Of a stretch of DNA of 64,000 bases, positions 44,123-52,786 are shown one piece after another. Each line of letters starts with the position of its first letter. Within the stretch, counting starts at the first letter, position 1. A program made the translations under genes and the position numbers. This stretch comes from Gemmatimonadota bacterium (GTDB lineage: Bacteria > Latescibacterota > UBA2968): NCBI GenBank assembly GCA_009838845.1, contig VXRD01000124.1, forward strand, positions 1 through 64,000. Reading direction: 5' to 3'. The notes beneath the pieces are model-generated. The model ran no database searches. It saw only the letters and a list, made by a program, of their open reading frames with translations, and had not been told where the DNA came from.

Positions 44123-46321
44123 ATGATCAGGATAGATAAGATAAGACCCTATATTGATCGTATAATCCATTGGATAAGGCCCCATCTTTTCCGTATGGCG
44201 ATCTATTGTGTGATTTGCGCGGTGGGGTATTTGGGCATTGCTGCTGCGGTGATTTACGCGTACAAGGATGGTTTGCCGTCTTTTGATAAGTTAGAGGATG
44301 TGGATCCCGCGCAGACGACTAATATTTTTTCTCGAGATGGGGTCGAGTTGAAGAAGTTCTGGGTGCAGAGGCGCGATCCCATTGCGTTTGAGCAGTTGCC
44401 GCGTGCTGTGATTGATGCTCTGATTGTTACGGAAGATCAGCGTTTTTGGGGGCACTGGGGTGTGAGTGTTCCCGATATTATCCGCGTGGTGTTCCGCAAT
44501 GTTTATACATCGGGTACTTTGAAAGGGCACGGTGCGAGTACGCTGACACAACAATTGGCGCGCAATATTTTTTTGACGCTGGATCCAACATGGACGCGCA
44601 AAATTCAGGAGCAGTTGACTGCCGTGCTCTTGGAGCGCACCTATACCAAGCGCGAAATTATTACGATGTATTTTAATCAGATGTATTTTGGCAATAGTGC
44701 GTACGGTATTCAGACGGCTGCGCGTCGTTTTTTCGGGAAGGATGTCGAGCGTTTGACGCTGGATGAGGGGGCGTTGTTGGTCGGGCTTTTGAAGGGACCA
44801 ACGCCCTATTCTCCGATTTACCATCCCGAGCGCTCGCTGGATAGGCGCAATAATGTGGTGTTGTACAATATGCGGGGGTCGGGTAAGATTACGGCGGCAG
44901 CATACGATTCGATTGCGCAGCGTCCGATTGTTTTGAAGGAGGTCCGAGAGGAGACGGGAGAGGCGCCCTATTTTACAGAGGATATCCGCAAGTATTTGGA
45001 ATATACCTATGGGCTGAGTGTGCTTTACGATGGCGCGACTGTTACTACGACGCTGGATAGCAGGTTGCAGGAGATTGCAGAAGATGTGGTGTCGCAAAAC
45101 TTGATGGAGCGGATAAAAGATCGCGTGGCTGCCAATTGGAAGCGCAATCCCCCGGGTGCGGCTTTTTTTGCGAAGATTAAGACGCATCAGGATACGCTGG
45201 CGAATCTGGTGTTGCAGGGGGCGCTGGTCGCGCTGGATCCGCATACGGGACATGTTTTGGCGATGGTGGGTGGGCGCGATTTTGAAGAGAGTAAGTTCAA
45301 TCGTGCAACGCAGGCGTTGCGTCAGCCCGGGTCTTCTTTTAAGCCTTTTATTTATACGGCTGCGGTTGATAAGGGCCATACGCCTACGTGGCGGTTGCCC
45401 GATACGGCTGTGTCGATTAAGATGTTCGACGGGACGTATTGGCAGCCGGAGAATTACGACCGAAAATTTTTGGGGTGGATGACGATGCGCGAGGGGCTTG
45501 CGGGTTCTCGCAATGTGGTGACGACTCAGGTGTTGGAAAAGGTGGGGCCGCAGACGGTGGTGGATTACGCGATGAGGATGGGTATTGACTCGCAGGTTCA
45601 ACCGGTTTTGTCTTTGGGGATGGGTACGAGTGAGGTCAAGTTGCTGGAATTGGTGTCGGCTTATGGCACGCTGGCGAATAAGGGTATTCGGGTGACGCCG
45701 GTGTCGATTTTGAAGATTGAGGATAAGAATGGGAATGTGCTCGAGGAGAATGTGCAGGGGCGCGAACAGGTGGTGTTGAGTGAAGAGTCTGCGGCTGTGA
45801 CTGTGAATCTGATGCGGTCGGTTCTGGATATGCGGGCGGGTGAAAATTACGCGGTTTTGACAGGTACGGGACGGATTGCGCGCACGGCTTTTGGTTTTCG
45901 CCGTCCAGCAGCGGGGAAGACGGGTACGACGCAGGAGTATGCCGATGCGTGGTTTATCGGGTTTACGCCGCAGATTGTGTGTGGGGTTTGGGTGGGGTTC
46001 GATTCCAAGGTGTCGATGGGTAGCCGAATGTCGGGTGCGGCTGTGGCGTTGCCGATTTGGGCGGAGTTTATGAGGCGCGCGCACACGATGCTCCAGTTGC
46101 CGGTTGAAGATTTTGTATTGCCAGAAGATATTCCAAAGGTGGAGGTTTGTGGGGAGACATACCAGGTGGCGTCTATTTATTGTTCCAGGCGCTATACGGA
46201 GGTGTTTAAGCCGGGTACAGAACCTAGGCGTCCGTGTCCTGTGCATACTTCGAATCCGCAGTCTTTGCCCTCGCCCAGTCAACCGAAAAAGCCGAGGACT
46301 AAGCGGGAATATCAGTTTTGA
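44123..46321 (+). CDS. penicillin-binding protein 1A-type bifunctional murein synthase
   Basis: A 732-residue class A PBP. A cytoplasmic start and one transmembrane helix (about residues 24-45) precede the GT51 glycosyltransferase domain: EDQRFWGHWGVSVP with the catalytic Glu, and GASTLTQQLARNIFL. The transpeptidase domain has SxxK in RQPGSSFKPFIYTA, SxN as AGSRNVV, and KTG in AAGKTGTTQEYAD. Both activities look intact. It ends with a Pro/Ser-rich tail. A strong terminator follows at 46328. Confidence 0.94.
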   Translation: MIRIDKIRPYIDRIIHWIRPHLFRMAIYCVICAVGYLGIAAAVIYAYKDGLPSFDKLEDVDPAQTTNIFSRDGVELKKFWVQRRDPIAFEQLPRAVIDALIVTEDQRFWGHWGVSVPDIIRVVFRNVYTSGTLKGHGASTLTQQLARNIFLTLDPTWTRKIQEQLTAVLLERTYTKREIITMYFNQMYFGNSAYGIQTAARRFFGKDVERLTLDEGALLVGLLKGPTPYSPIYHPERSLDRRNNVVLYNMRGSGKITAAAYDSIAQRPIVLKEVREETGEAPYFTEDIRKYLEYTYGLSVLYDGATVTTTLDSRLQEIAEDVVSQNLMERIKDRVAANWKRNPPGAAFFAKIKTHQDTLANLVLQGALVALDPHTGHVLAMVGGRDFEESKFNRATQALRQPGSSFKPFIYTAAVDKGHTPTWRLPDTAVSIKMFDGTYWQPENYDRKFLGWMTMREGLAGSRNVVTTQVLEKVGPQTVVDYAMRMGIDSQVQPVLSLGMGTSEVKLLELVSAYGTLANKGIRVTPVSILKIEDKNGNVLEENVQGREQVVLSEESAAVTVNLMRSVLDMRAGENYAVLTGTGRIARTAFGFRRPAAGKTGTTQEYADAWFIGFTPQIVCGVWVGFDSKVSMGSRMSGAAVALPIWAEFMRRAHTMLQLPVEDFVLPEDIPKVEVCGETYQVASIYCSRRYTEVFKPGTEPRRPCPVHTSNPQSLPSPSQPKKPRTKREYQF

Positions 46322-46327
46322 TTGCTG

Positions 46328-46363
46328 TGGGATGATCCAAAAACGGGTCATCCCATATTTTTT
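46328..46363 (+). terminator. intrinsic terminator after the PBP gene
   Basis: TGGGATGATCC (46328-46338) pairs with GGGTCATCCCA (46345-46355) with one mismatch, followed by TATTTTTTT. It also rules out the 5'-extended reading of the next gene. Confidence 0.88.
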
Positions 46364-46375
46364 GGGAATGTAAAT

Positions 46376-48160
46376 ATGTCTTCTGTCCATACTCTTGGCG
46401 TGCCGATCCGCAGTGTCAATTGGGTGCGTATTTTTCCGGTGCTGGATGCAGAGGGTCGCGATTATCTGGTGGCTGTGATGGGCCAGCAGGCAGATGGTTT
46501 CATGGTGGTGAAGGTAGATCCGGTTACGGGGGATACGGATCAGGTGACGGCGACGCTGCCTTCGGCGCATTATCCGACGGCGACGTTGCTGAGTCGCAGT
46601 GGCGTGATTTATATCGGGGCGGCGTACGCGGGGTATTTGTTTTGCTATGATCCAATGGCGGGGCGTTTGGATAATTTGGGGGCGATTAATTTGCCGGATG
46701 ATACGTTTCCCTGCCGTATTGATGAGGATGCCCAGGGGGTGCTGTGGATCGGGTGTTACGGTTCGGCGGGGCTGACGAGTTACGATCCGAGGACGGGTGT
46801 GTTTGTGCGGTATGGACGGATGGATGAGACGGATATGTATTGTTATCCGATGTGTGCGCCCGATGGGACAATTGCCTGCGATATTAAGATGACGCGGCCC
46901 CATGTGGTGGTGTTGGATCCGAAGACGGGTGTTCGGGAGGTGGTGGGACCGGTTGTGGCAAAGGAGGATGGTGGGGCGTCGGCGTTGGTGCGGGCGTCCG
47001 ATGGGGTGCTTTATATCGCGTCGTCTGAGGGCAATTTTCGTCTGGAAGGGTTTGAGGTGGTTCGGGTGGCGGCGCTTCCCGAGCCTGAACCGCTGCCGAC
47101 GATGTCCGATGGCGCGGTTGTTGATTTTGCCGATCGGGATACGCAGATGTACCGCGTGGTTGGGATTACGCATCCCAGGACGGGGACGACGAGGCAATTG
47201 CCCATTGCATACAAGTCGGCGGGGAGTGAGTTGTTTTTGATGCATCGCGGGCCAGACGACAATATTTACGGGTCGAGTATTTTGCCGTTGCATTTGTTTC
47301 GGTATGTGCCTTCTTCGGGCGATATGACGGATCTGGGGGTTTGCTCCACGGCGACTGGTGAAGCATATTCGATGGGGAATTTGGACGGGAAGCTCTATAT
47401 TTGTTCTTATCCCGGTGCGAGGCTGTCGGTGTATGATCCTTCGCGTCCGTATGAATTTGGGGTGGTGGCTGATAGCAATCCGCGCGATTTGGGGCGTGTG
47501 GATGAGGTGTCCTATCGCCCCCGTGCGATGATGACGGGTCCGATGGGGCGGGTGTGGATCGCTTCTGTTCCGGATTACGGTTTGTGGGGCGGTCCGTTGT
47601 CGTGGTTCGATCCGGGTACGGAGCAGTTTGGGTCTTACCGCGATATTGCCGGGGAGGCGAGTTGCTGGTCGCTGGCATGGCTGGTTCGCCAGGATTTGCT
47701 CGTGGTGGGGACGACGATTAACGGGGGGTCCGGTACCCGTCCGCGGGTTTCACAGGCGGTGTTGTTTTTGTGGGATTATGAGCGGGAAGAAAAGGCGTGG
47801 GAGGGGACGCTCGATAGGCATATTTCGGCGATTAATGCGCTTGTTGTCGGCGAGGATGGGTTGCTTTACGGTACGGCTCTGGGCGATGAGGGTCCTGTTC
47901 TGTTTGCGTTTGATCCTGTTTCGCGAGCTTTTCACTATGCGATTCCCTTAGATGGCCGTCCTCTGGATCTGGGGCTTCAGAATGGGCCAGATGGGAAGCT
48001 ATACGGTTTTACGACGGGGTCTTTTTATGCGTTCGATCCCGCCCACCGCGCTATTACGCCTCTGTACGAGGAAGAAGACGCTTTTCAGGTCCCCGGTCCT
48101 GTGATGGGGAATAATGTGTATTTCGCCAGGAAGCACGAGATGAAGCGGTTGGTGATTTGA
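46376..48160 (+). CDS. beta-propeller-like hypothetical protein
   Basis: A 594-residue protein without signal peptide. It shows recurring short blocks such as GVIYIGAAYAGYLFCYDP, GVLWIGCYGSAGLTSYDP, GRVWIASVPDYGLWG and GLLYGTALGDEGPVLFAFDP. A G.(L/V)(Y/W)IG...G.L..YDP repeat of this kind fits a many-bladed propeller of the virginiamycin-B-lyase/SMP-30-like sort. Enzymatic residues are not evident. ATG 46376 has GGGAA upstream; a TTG at 46322 would place the terminator inside the gene. Not clearly co-transcribed with the PBP gene. Confidence 0.62.
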   Translation: MSSVHTLGVPIRSVNWVRIFPVLDAEGRDYLVAVMGQQADGFMVVKVDPVTGDTDQVTATLPSAHYPTATLLSRSGVIYIGAAYAGYLFCYDPMAGRLDNLGAINLPDDTFPCRIDEDAQGVLWIGCYGSAGLTSYDPRTGVFVRYGRMDETDMYCYPMCAPDGTIACDIKMTRPHVVVLDPKTGVREVVGPVVAKEDGGASALVRASDGVLYIASSEGNFRLEGFEVVRVAALPEPEPLPTMSDGAVVDFADRDTQMYRVVGITHPRTGTTRQLPIAYKSAGSELFLMHRGPDDNIYGSSILPLHLFRYVPSSGDMTDLGVCSTATGEAYSMGNLDGKLYICSYPGARLSVYDPSRPYEFGVVADSNPRDLGRVDEVSYRPRAMMTGPMGRVWIASVPDYGLWGGPLSWFDPGTEQFGSYRDIAGEASCWSLAWLVRQDLLVVGTTINGGSGTRPRVSQAVLFLWDYEREEKAWEGTLDRHISAINALVVGEDGLLYGTALGDEGPVLFAFDPVSRAFHYAIPLDGRPLDLGLQNGPDGKLYGFTTGSFYAFDPAHRAITPLYEEEDAFQVPGPVMGNNVYFARKHEMKRLVI

Positions 48161-48200
48161 AAGGCTATGCCTGCGCCGTGTGCGTGTCGGTCCAGGCAAC

Positions 48201-48233
48201 GTCATTGCGGCATGTTTTAAGCCGCAATCCAGA
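48201..48233. repeat. REP-like palindromic repeat, copy 2
   Basis: GTCAT, then stem TTGCGGC (48205-48211) with GCCGCAA (48221-48227), then TCCAGA. Compared with copy 1 (25830) the second stem pair is T-A instead of C-G, a compensated change. Confidence 0.75.
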
Positions 48234-48293
48234 AGGTTTTTAGCCGCTGCGTGCAGTTGTACACCACTTTTTCTGCTCTCTACAGGTAATACA

Positions 48294-48333
48294 GCAGGCA
48301 CATTGAGATCAAAATAATGTGCCTGCTTTTATT
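48294..48333 (+). terminator. intrinsic terminator
   Basis: GCAGGCACATT (48294-48304) pairs perfectly with AATGTGCCTGC (48316-48326), followed by TTTTATTT. It closes the propeller-gene transcript and insulates the sigma-54 unit. The whole 48161-48556 interval holds no gene: it carries the REP-like repeat, this terminator, the paired upstream sites and the sigma-54 promoter. Confidence 0.9.
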
Positions 48334-48338
48334 TCAGG

Positions 48339-48375
48339 TGTTCATTTTCGGACACCACTGTATCAAAATCGGACA
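48339..48375 (+). promoter_or_regulatory. paired upstream activator sites (putative)
   Basis: Two similar sites: TGTTCATTTTCGGACA (48339-48354) and TGTATCAAAATCGGACA (48359-48375). Both end in TCGGACA and their centres are about 20 bp (two helix turns) apart. They lie 65-100 bp upstream of the sigma-54 promoter, where enhancer-binding activators act. No activator gene is in the window. Confidence 0.6.
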
Positions 48376-48440
48376 CTTATTGAACTGTGCCCATGGCACT
48401 AATTTTTATAACTCCTTGTAAAACATAGAGAAGAGGGTTT

Positions 48441-48456
48441 TGGCACAGAAATTGCT
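48441..48456 (+). promoter_or_regulatory. sigma-54 (RpoN) promoter
   Basis: TGGCACAGAAATTGCT fits the consensus TGGCAC-R-N4-TTGCW exactly, with GG (48442-48443) and GC (48454-48455) separated by 10 bases as required. It lies 101 bp before the ABC-permease start and upstream of no other gene. Confidence 0.85.
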
Positions 48457-48556
48457 TCCTCTTGGGATGGAAAACTTTCCACCCCATTATTTACCAGGTG
48501 TGTCTAATGGGTTAATAGTTTTTAATTCGTTCTGCTTGTAACGGGGGAGGGCTATT

Positions 48557-51013
48557 GTGTTTAGAAATTACCTGATTATCGCGCTGAGAAATCTCAAGCG
48601 GCAAAAGACCTTTAGCGCGATTAATATTTTGGGGCTTGCCATTGGTCTGGCTACGTGCATTTTGATCGTGCTCTATATTCAGGATGAGTTGAGTTTTGAC
48701 AGTTGGCATGCAAAAGGAGATCGGATTTATCGCGTGATGCGGGAGACTAAGGCTGGGGGACAATCGAATTATTTGCCCGATACGTCGGGCGCACTGGCAG
48801 AGGCACTTGAGCGGGACTTTCCCGAGGTGGAGAAAGCCGTGCGCGTATGGATTGATTTCATAGACGTAAGCCTGGGAGAAAAAGAATTTCCACTGAGTAT
48901 CTGTATTGCCGATCCCGAGATATTTGCAATTTTCGATTTTCCATTTGTGCGTGGCAATCTCGAAACTGCATTTCTCAATCCCAATGCTATTGCTATAACA
49001 GAATCAGCAGCAAAGCGGTTATTTGGAGACGAAGACCCGATTGGCAAGACCATCACCTCTGAAAGCAAGCATCACGGAGGTGAGCGCACCATCACTGCTA
49101 TAATAAAAGATGTGCCCCGCAACTCTACACTCAGCCGCTACGGTGAAACCGATTATATCGATTATATCGGAACAGGCAGTTTCTCGTCCGAAGGCGCGAA
49201 ATATCTCTGGGAAGATTGGATACCAACCGATGGTTGGCGTCCGGTCAATACGTATGTTTTGCTGCGGGAAGGGGCGGATCCAAAGGCGCTGTCCGCGAAG
49301 CTTTCCGAATTTATGGATCGCTATATGGGTGCAGAGATCGCGCGCACAAATGCATATCATCTCCAGCCTCTCAATCGCATTTATCTCTATTCGAGGCAGG
49401 ACTACAACCTGGATTGGTACGGCGATATTGACCGCGTTTATCAATTTGGGGCTATTGCAGTTCTGGTGCTTGCGATTGGATGTATTAATTTCACAAATTT
49501 GACGACGGCGCAATCGGCTCGCAGGGCGCACGAGGTGGGTTTGCGAAAGGTATCGGGTGCGTATCGTTCACAACTGATGGGGCAGTTTTTGGGCGAGTCT
49601 GTTCTCACGGCAATGGTCGCGCTTGTGCTCGCGCTTAGTGCCGTCGAACTTGTGCTTCCCGAGTTTAATGCCTTTTTCTATAAGCAGATTGAGTTGAATT
49701 TGTCGAGTGATCCTTTGCTCGCCATTTCTTTGATTGGTATTGCCGTATTTGTCGGGCTGTTGGCTGGTGTTTATCCCGCATTTTTTCTTTCGGCGTATGA
49801 ACCCACAGAGACGTTAAAGGGGGCTTTTCGCGCGGGTTCTCGGGGGCAGTGGATTCGGAGGGGATTGGTGGTGGCGCAGTTTGCTATTTCAATTATTTTG
49901 CTCGCGAGTACGGGGGTGATCTATCAGCAACTCGACTATATCAAAAATAAGCATTTGGGTCTTAATATGGAGCAGATGGTACTCATGCCCATATTTGTTC
50001 TCGATCAGGAGACAAAATTGGACCCGGGGAAAAAGCTCGCCGCCCGTTATGCCACGGTAAAGCAGGCATTCCTCGCCCATCCGAATGCGCTCGAAGCAAC
50101 GGCGTATCGCTGGCGGGTTGGTTGGAGTGGGGGGATTATCCGGACCATTCGGGCAGAGGGACACGAGGGCACGGACTGGCGCATGCCTCTCTTGGAGGTC
50201 GATGAAGATTATCTCGATGTGTTTCAAATCGAACTGGTAGAAGGGCGCAAATTTGATCCGATTGCATTTCCCACAGATACGTCAAAAGCCTTTATCATCA
50301 ATGAAACAGCGGTTGCGCGGCTCGGTTGGGACGATCCTGTTGGCAAATCTTTTGAGTGGGTTGATCGAGAGAGGAATCGGAAGGGGACGGTGGTTGGCGT
50401 AGTGAAAGATTTTCACTACGGTCCGTTGCAAGAAGAAATTGGTCCTGTTGCACTAACGCTTCGGCACCAGCAATTTTACAGTTTGGGCGTGCGCGTTAAA
50501 GCCGGAGGCATGGAAGAGACGCTCACTTTTTTTGAAAAGACGTGGAAGCGTTTCGCGCCTGCAGATCAGCCTTTTGACTATTTGATGTGGGATCAGCAGT
50601 TTGAATATATGTACTCTGCAGAACAACGGGCGCAGGCGCTGACGTTGCTTTCCTCAGGGATGGCAATTTTGCTCGCGTGTATGGGGCTTTTTGGCCTTGC
50701 GGCATTTACGGTTGAGCAGCGTGTGAAAGAGATTGGAGTGCGCAAGGTGTTGGGTGCGAGCGTGTCCAATATTGTGATGTTGATTTCCAGGACATTTGCC
50801 ATTATGGTTTTGATTGCGAATCTGTTTGCATGGCCGGTTGCGTATTTTGCGATGCGAAGTTGGCTGGATGGTTTTGCTTATCGCACGGATCTTTCGTGGT
50901 GGATATTTGTTTTGAGTGGCGCGGTTGCCCTGGCGATTGCGTTGTTTACTGTGAGTTTCCACGCTCTTCGCGCGGCGCTGTCCAATCCGGTGGAAGCCTT
51001 GCGGCATGAATAG
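48557..51013 (+). CDS. MacB/FtsX-type ABC transporter permease
   Basis: An 818-residue protein with two copies of the MacB-periplasmic-core plus FtsX unit. It begins with the family start MFRNYLIIALRNLKRQKTFS, followed by TM1, a periplasmic core, and three TM helices (from AIAVLVLAIGCINFTNLTT). A second core and final TMs follow, with the cytoplasmic signature VEQRVKEIGVRKVLGAS near residue 720. Such proteins work with a separate ATPase in mechanotransmission or lipoprotein/peptide export; no ATPase gene is adjacent. The start is GTG 48557 after GGGGGAGG. Expression appears RpoN-dependent. Confidence 0.9.
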   Translation: MFRNYLIIALRNLKRQKTFSAINILGLAIGLATCILIVLYIQDELSFDSWHAKGDRIYRVMRETKAGGQSNYLPDTSGALAEALERDFPEVEKAVRVWIDFIDVSLGEKEFPLSICIADPEIFAIFDFPFVRGNLETAFLNPNAIAITESAAKRLFGDEDPIGKTITSESKHHGGERTITAIIKDVPRNSTLSRYGETDYIDYIGTGSFSSEGAKYLWEDWIPTDGWRPVNTYVLLREGADPKALSAKLSEFMDRYMGAEIARTNAYHLQPLNRIYLYSRQDYNLDWYGDIDRVYQFGAIAVLVLAIGCINFTNLTTAQSARRAHEVGLRKVSGAYRSQLMGQFLGESVLTAMVALVLALSAVELVLPEFNAFFYKQIELNLSSDPLLAISLIGIAVFVGLLAGVYPAFFLSAYEPTETLKGAFRAGSRGQWIRRGLVVAQFAISIILLASTGVIYQQLDYIKNKHLGLNMEQMVLMPIFVLDQETKLDPGKKLAARYATVKQAFLAHPNALEATAYRWRVGWSGGIIRTIRAEGHEGTDWRMPLLEVDEDYLDVFQIELVEGRKFDPIAFPTDTSKAFIINETAVARLGWDDPVGKSFEWVDRERNRKGTVVGVVKDFHYGPLQEEIGPVALTLRHQQFYSLGVRVKAGGMEETLTFFEKTWKRFAPADQPFDYLMWDQQFEYMYSAEQRAQALTLLSSGMAILLACMGLFGLAAFTVEQRVKEIGVRKVLGASVSNIVMLISRTFAIMVLIANLFAWPVAYFAMRSWLDGFAYRTDLSWWIFVLSGAVALAIALFTVSFHALRAALSNPVEALRHE

Positions 51014-51032
51014 ATTAGGATAGTGAAAATAA

Positions 51033-51070
51033 AAAGCCCGGTGGATAATTGGATCCATCGGGCTTTGTTG
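51033..51070 (+). terminator. intrinsic terminator (shared family, copy 1)
   Basis: AAAGCCCG (51033-51040) with CGGGCTTT (51059-51066), extended inward by TGGAT/ATCCA around a short loop. The right arm TCCATCGGGCTTT recurs at 60803 and 63006. Confidence 0.92.
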
Positions 51071-51130
51071 TGTGGAACTGTCTGTCAACTTGCGGAATTT
51101 CAATCCTTTGTGTATATTGATTGGTGAACA

Positions 51131-51147
51131 TTTGAGCAGTTTGAGCA
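51131..51147 (+). promoter_or_regulatory. direct repeat upstream of ssp promoter, possible operator
   Basis: TTTGAGCA occurs at 51131-51138 and again at 51140-51147, 14 bp before the -35 element. It may bind the adjacent helix-turn-helix protein; this is inference from position only. Confidence 0.4.
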
Positions 51148-51160
51148 ATACAAATTATTG

Positions 51161-51189
51161 TTGACCGCAGCCCTTTAGCGTCTTATATA
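51161..51189 (+). promoter_or_regulatory. sigma-70-type promoter of the ssp operon
   Basis: TTGACC (51161-51166), a 17-bp spacer, and TATATA (51184-51189), close to the consensus. It lies 58 bp before the regulator gene at 51247, and the regulator, sspA and following genes are all on this strand. Confidence 0.7.
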
Positions 51190-51246
51190 CACAAATGTTA
51201 CATAAAGAGACATACGCAACGCTTTGAAACACTGCGAGACATCAAT

Positions 51247-51513
51247 ATGCCCATTCAGATTGACAATGTAACCTATTATTCAGCAACCGAAGTGATAGGT
51301 GACTTGAATGTGTCGCGCCAAACGCTCTGGCGGTGGCGAAATGAGGGCAAAGTTCCTGCCGGGCATCGGTATCGCAATAGGAGCGTTCTCTTTACCTCTG
51401 ATGAGGTCGAAGAGATTCGTCAATTTGCCAATAGAATTGAACCTATTGATCAATCCGATGCAAATCAGTTGAAACTTTTTATCCATAAACGTCCTGATTT
51501 GTCTAAGGTCTGA
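51247..51513 (+). CDS. MerR/excisionase-type helix-turn-helix protein
   Basis: An 88-residue DNA-binding protein. YYSATEVIGDLNVSRQTLWR then WRNEGKVPAGHRYRNRSVLF is the winged helix of the MerR/HTH_17 type, with a short C-terminal tail and no effector domain. It is the first gene behind the promoter at 51161 and lies 91 nt upstream of sspA, so it is a good candidate for the regulator of the phosphorothioation operon, possibly binding the TTTGAGCA repeats. Confidence 0.78.
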   Translation: MPIQIDNVTYYSATEVIGDLNVSRQTLWRWRNEGKVPAGHRYRNRSVLFTSDEVEEIRQFANRIEPIDQSDANQLKLFIHKRPDLSKV

Positions 51514-51604
51514 AATCTATAAATGGTCTTAGATCGAAAAATTACAGGGGTTTAGAGAAAGTTTCAATTTCAGGTATGAATTTTGCTTTTAATGAGAGTT
51601 GATC

Positions 51605-52786
51605 ATGCGAGAAGTGTATTTAGACAATAATGCGACGACGCGACCTTTCCCCGAGGTGCGCGAGGCAATGATGGGTGTATTGGGTGAGGATTTTGGCAAT
51701 CCGTCAAGCGCACATTCGGCTGGCGACCGAGTGCGTGAAGCAATGGTCTCAGCACGTGAAGCTGTTGCACAGTTGGTCGGGGCTGAGCCGGATCAGATTG
51801 TGTTTATGGGGAGTGGGACTGAGGCGAATAATACGGTGTTTAATTCTGTTGTTCAACGCGCCCCAACCGGAAAACGGGTTCGCATTGTGACGACGACTGT
51901 AGAACACTCGTCAATTGTGAAGATGTGTGACTATCTCGGCGCAAGAGGCGTTGAAGTGGTATCTGTTCCGGTGGATCGTTGCGGGCAGTTGGTTTGGGAA
52001 GCATTGGATGAGGCTATTACGCCAGACACTGACCTGGTTTCCGTGCAGTGGGTGAATAATGAAACAGGCGCGATTTTGCCTGTTGAGGAGATTGCTCGGC
52101 TTTGTCAATCCCGAGGGGTGTTATTTCACATCGATGCGGCGCAGGCTGTTGGCAAATTGCCCATTTCTGTAACAGAATCGCCCGTTGATTTTTTGACTTT
52201 TACTGCACACAAATTCCACGGACCACAGGGGATCGGAGCACTTTATGTGAGGTCGCCCAAAGGATTATTATCATTGCTTTGGGGCGGATCGCAAGAAGGC
52301 GGGTTGCGACCAGGGACAGAGAATGTGCCAGGCATTATTGGCATGGGAACCGCGGCTCAGGTGCGATTGGAGCGATTGAAGGATGTACAGGGGCTTATGG
52401 CTTCGCTTCGGGATAATTTTGAGCAGTCTGTCATTGATCGTGTGCCTGATGTGGAGATCAACGGTAATCCCAATATGCGGGTTTGCAATACGACAAATTT
52501 GCTGTTTCGTAATGTAGATGGTCAGGCACTCGTGGCGCGGTTGGATCAAGAAGGAGTGCGATGTTCACAGAGTTCGGCATGTACCAATCAGCGACCCGAG
52601 CCTTCGTATGTGTTGCGAGCTATGGGTCTGTCTGAGGCTGAGGCTTATGCGAGTATCCGGTTTAGCTTTTCAGAGTTCAATACAATTGAAGATGTCGATG
52701 AGACGGTTGCATATCTGGCGCGATTGTGTGAACAATTGCGGAGGTTCAGTCAGCGGCGATTGTCGCGTTTAGCGGAGGTGGGTTGA
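51605..52786 (+). CDS. sspA: SspA-type cysteine desulfurase
   Basis: A 393-residue PLP-dependent cysteine desulfurase (IscS/NifS/DndA family) that takes sulfur from cysteine as a persulfide and passes it to the DNA-modifying enzymes. The start MREVYLDNNATTRPFPEVRE is diagnostic, the Schiff-base Lys203 is in FTAHKFHGPQGIG, and the persulfide Cys326 is in SQSSACTNQRPEPS. GTEANN and HIDAAQ also match. ATG 51605 has GAGAG 6 nt upstream. Its stop overlaps the next start (TGATG), and the adjacent DUF4007, ATPase and PP-loop genes identify it as SspA rather than a housekeeping IscS. Confidence 0.9.
   Translation: MREVYLDNNATTRPFPEVREAMMGVLGEDFGNPSSAHSAGDRVREAMVSAREAVAQLVGAEPDQIVFMGSGTEANNTVFNSVVQRAPTGKRVRIVTTTVEHSSIVKMCDYLGARGVEVVSVPVDRCGQLVWEALDEAITPDTDLVSVQWVNNETGAILPVEEIARLCQSRGVLFHIDAAQAVGKLPISVTESPVDFLTFTAHKFHGPQGIGALYVRSPKGLLSLLWGGSQEGGLRPGTENVPGIIGMGTAAQVRLERLKDVQGLMASLRDNFEQSVIDRVPDVEINGNPNMRVCNTTNLLFRNVDGQALVARLDQEGVRCSQSSACTNQRPEPSYVLRAMGLSEAEAYASIRFSFSEFNTIEDVDETVAYLARLCEQLRRFSQRRLSRLAEVG

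Noticed and set aside
44291-47293. Open frame of about 1000 codons on the minus strand
   Set aside because: It lies fully opposite the PBP1A and propeller genes, whose domains are clear. The product is a His/Arg/Pro-rich sequence typical of antisense reading through strongly biased codons, and it shows no motif.
51605-52786. Housekeeping IscS/NifS assignment
   Set aside because: The sequence alone would allow it, but the overlap with the DUF4007 gene and the following ATPase and PP-loop genes make the phosphorothioation role much more likely. No iscU, iscR or suf gene is nearby.
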